From Rhodospirillales bacterium Ga0074136 (lineage in GTDB: Bacteria; Pseudomonadota; Alphaproteobacteria; Acetobacterales; Acetobacteraceae), in contig LNEW01000100.1 of assembly GCA_001464375.1 (NCBI GenBank), forward strand, positions 1 through 42,111: a stretch of 42,111 nt of DNA, written 5' to 3'. The notes beneath the pieces were generated by a model, which was not told the origin of the DNA, did not search any database, and worked only from the letters and a program-made list of their open reading frames with translations. Shown piece after piece: positions 41,518 to 42,111 of the stretch (the stretch's first letter is position 1; every line of letters starts with the position of its first letter). The translations under genes were made by a program, and so were the position numbers.

Positions 41518-42111
41518 TCAGCCGCCGCGGCGGATGTTGGTCAGTTCGCGATCGAGCCAGGTCAGCGACTGGTCGATGGTCTCGCCGCCCTGGACGATAC
41601 GCGCCACCACCTTGGTGTTGAGCGCCTGCTGGTAGGCCTGCACGGCGAATTCCGCCGGCGCGGGCGCCATCGCGACCGAGGTGCGCGCATTGTGGTGCGC
41701 GCGCAGCGGGTAGTTGTAGACGGTGCCGGTCGGCGGGCCTTCGGTCGACCAGATCGGGAAGTCGTTCATGCTCTGGAACGGTGGGATGTCGTAGCCGTTC
41801 GACGTGGTGGTCTGCTTCTCGGCCTGCGTGCGCTCGGACAGGAATTCCAGCAGCCCCTTGGCCGCCGGCTTCTGCCGGCTGAACGACCAGATGCCCCAGA
41901 AATACGGCAGGTAGGGCACGAAGCGGCCCTCCGGCCCGGCCGGCATCGGCACGGTCCAGCAATTCGCCGCCACCTGCGGCGCATCGCGCTTCGCCACCGC
42001 CCAGGCCGATGGCGGGTTGAAGACCAGCGCCGAACGCCCGGAGATCAGCGCGCGGTTGTTCGACGCATCGTCCCAGGCCCAGACATCGTTCGGCAGGAAG
42101 CGCGACAGCCG
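41518..42111 (-). CDS. Family 1 extracellular solute-binding protein, C-terminal part
   Basis: The last 197 residues of a periplasmic sugar-binding protein; the start lies beyond the window edge. The frame is open to base 42111. Characteristic features are GRSALVFNPPSAWAVAKRD, VPMPAGPEGRFVPYLPYFWG, and the ending of family 1 receptors in which the last helices carry VQGGETIDQSLTWLDRELTN. It is the first visible gene of the ABC/SDR operon. The ligand is unknown; the UgpC-type ATPase suggests a sugar, polyol or sugar phosphate. Confidence 0.9.
   Translation of the reverse strand, partial: RLSRFLPNDVWAWDDASNNRALISGRSALVFNPPSAWAVAKRDAPQVAANCWTVPMPAGPEGRFVPYLPYFWGIWSFSRQKPAAKGLLEFLSERTQAEKQTTTSNGYDIPPFQSMNDFPIWSTEGPPTGTVYNYPLRAHHNARTSVAMAPAPAEFAVQAYQQALNTKVVARIVQGGETIDQSLTWLDRELTNIRRGG

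Overview
The window is very GC-rich (roughly 70% by eye), densely packed and lacks rRNA, tRNA, IS elements or CRISPR arrays. The gene mix is an orphan Bug-type receptor, a TAXI-type TRAP system, a class I-like PHA synthase, two Ldh2-family dehydrogenases, a UgpC-type sugar ABC importer and several oxidoreductases. This fits an alphaproteobacterium, most likely an Acetobacteraceae member of the Roseomonas type. That placement is inference from gene content and base composition.

Layout. 1-4002 (minus): start of an unknown gene, ispE, a TPR lipoprotein and a Bug-family receptor. 4151-15313 (plus): succinate-semialdehyde-type aldehyde dehydrogenase, MFS exporter, CinA/PncC amidase, a MoxR AAA+ ATPase/VWA pair, a class V aminotransferase, PHA synthase, a CYTH protein and an NDP-forming acyl-CoA synthetase. 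15353-20620: a putative cyclic-nucleotide neighbourhood, with a class III cyclase-TPR protein followed on the same strand by a PAP2/vanadium-haloperoxidase-like protein, and divergently an S8 serine protease and a Crp/Fnr regulator. The regulator is preceded by a perfect GTGA-N6-TCAC palindrome. 20674-22400: a hydroxyacid dehydrogenase/SDR pair. 22397-25477 (minus): TRAP-TAXI permease and receptor. 25548-33684 (minus): a long collinear run of TauD dioxygenase, FAH-family hydrolase, Ldh2 dehydrogenase, family 5 binding protein, and then three overlapping genes for a TelA-like helical protein, a DUF6384-like single-pass membrane protein and a coiled-coil/Gly-rich protein. 33891-36589 (plus): a 3-hydroxyisobutyrate dehydrogenase-like protein overlapping an ABCD/YddA-type ABC transporter whose nucleotide-binding domain has lost its catalytic motifs. 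36590-42111 (minus): an Ldh2 dehydrogenase, then an operon with a sugar-type ABC importer (binding protein cut by the window edge) and an SDR.

Much of the region is uptake plus oxidation of small organic acids, sugars or peptides. The most unusual items are (i) the three-gene TelA-like/DUF6384/Gly-rich operon, which looks like an envelope-associated complex of unknown function; (ii) the pseudo-ABC transporter, possibly intermediate between ABCD-type exporters and SbmA/BacA; (iii) the cyclase, Crp regulator and CRP-like operator set beside a PAP2 protein with an acidic Ser-Ala-Asp repeat; and (iv) a family of about 50-nt hairpin repeats, two copies of which look like intrinsic terminators. No stretch over 300 bases lacks a gene; the longest is 126-395.
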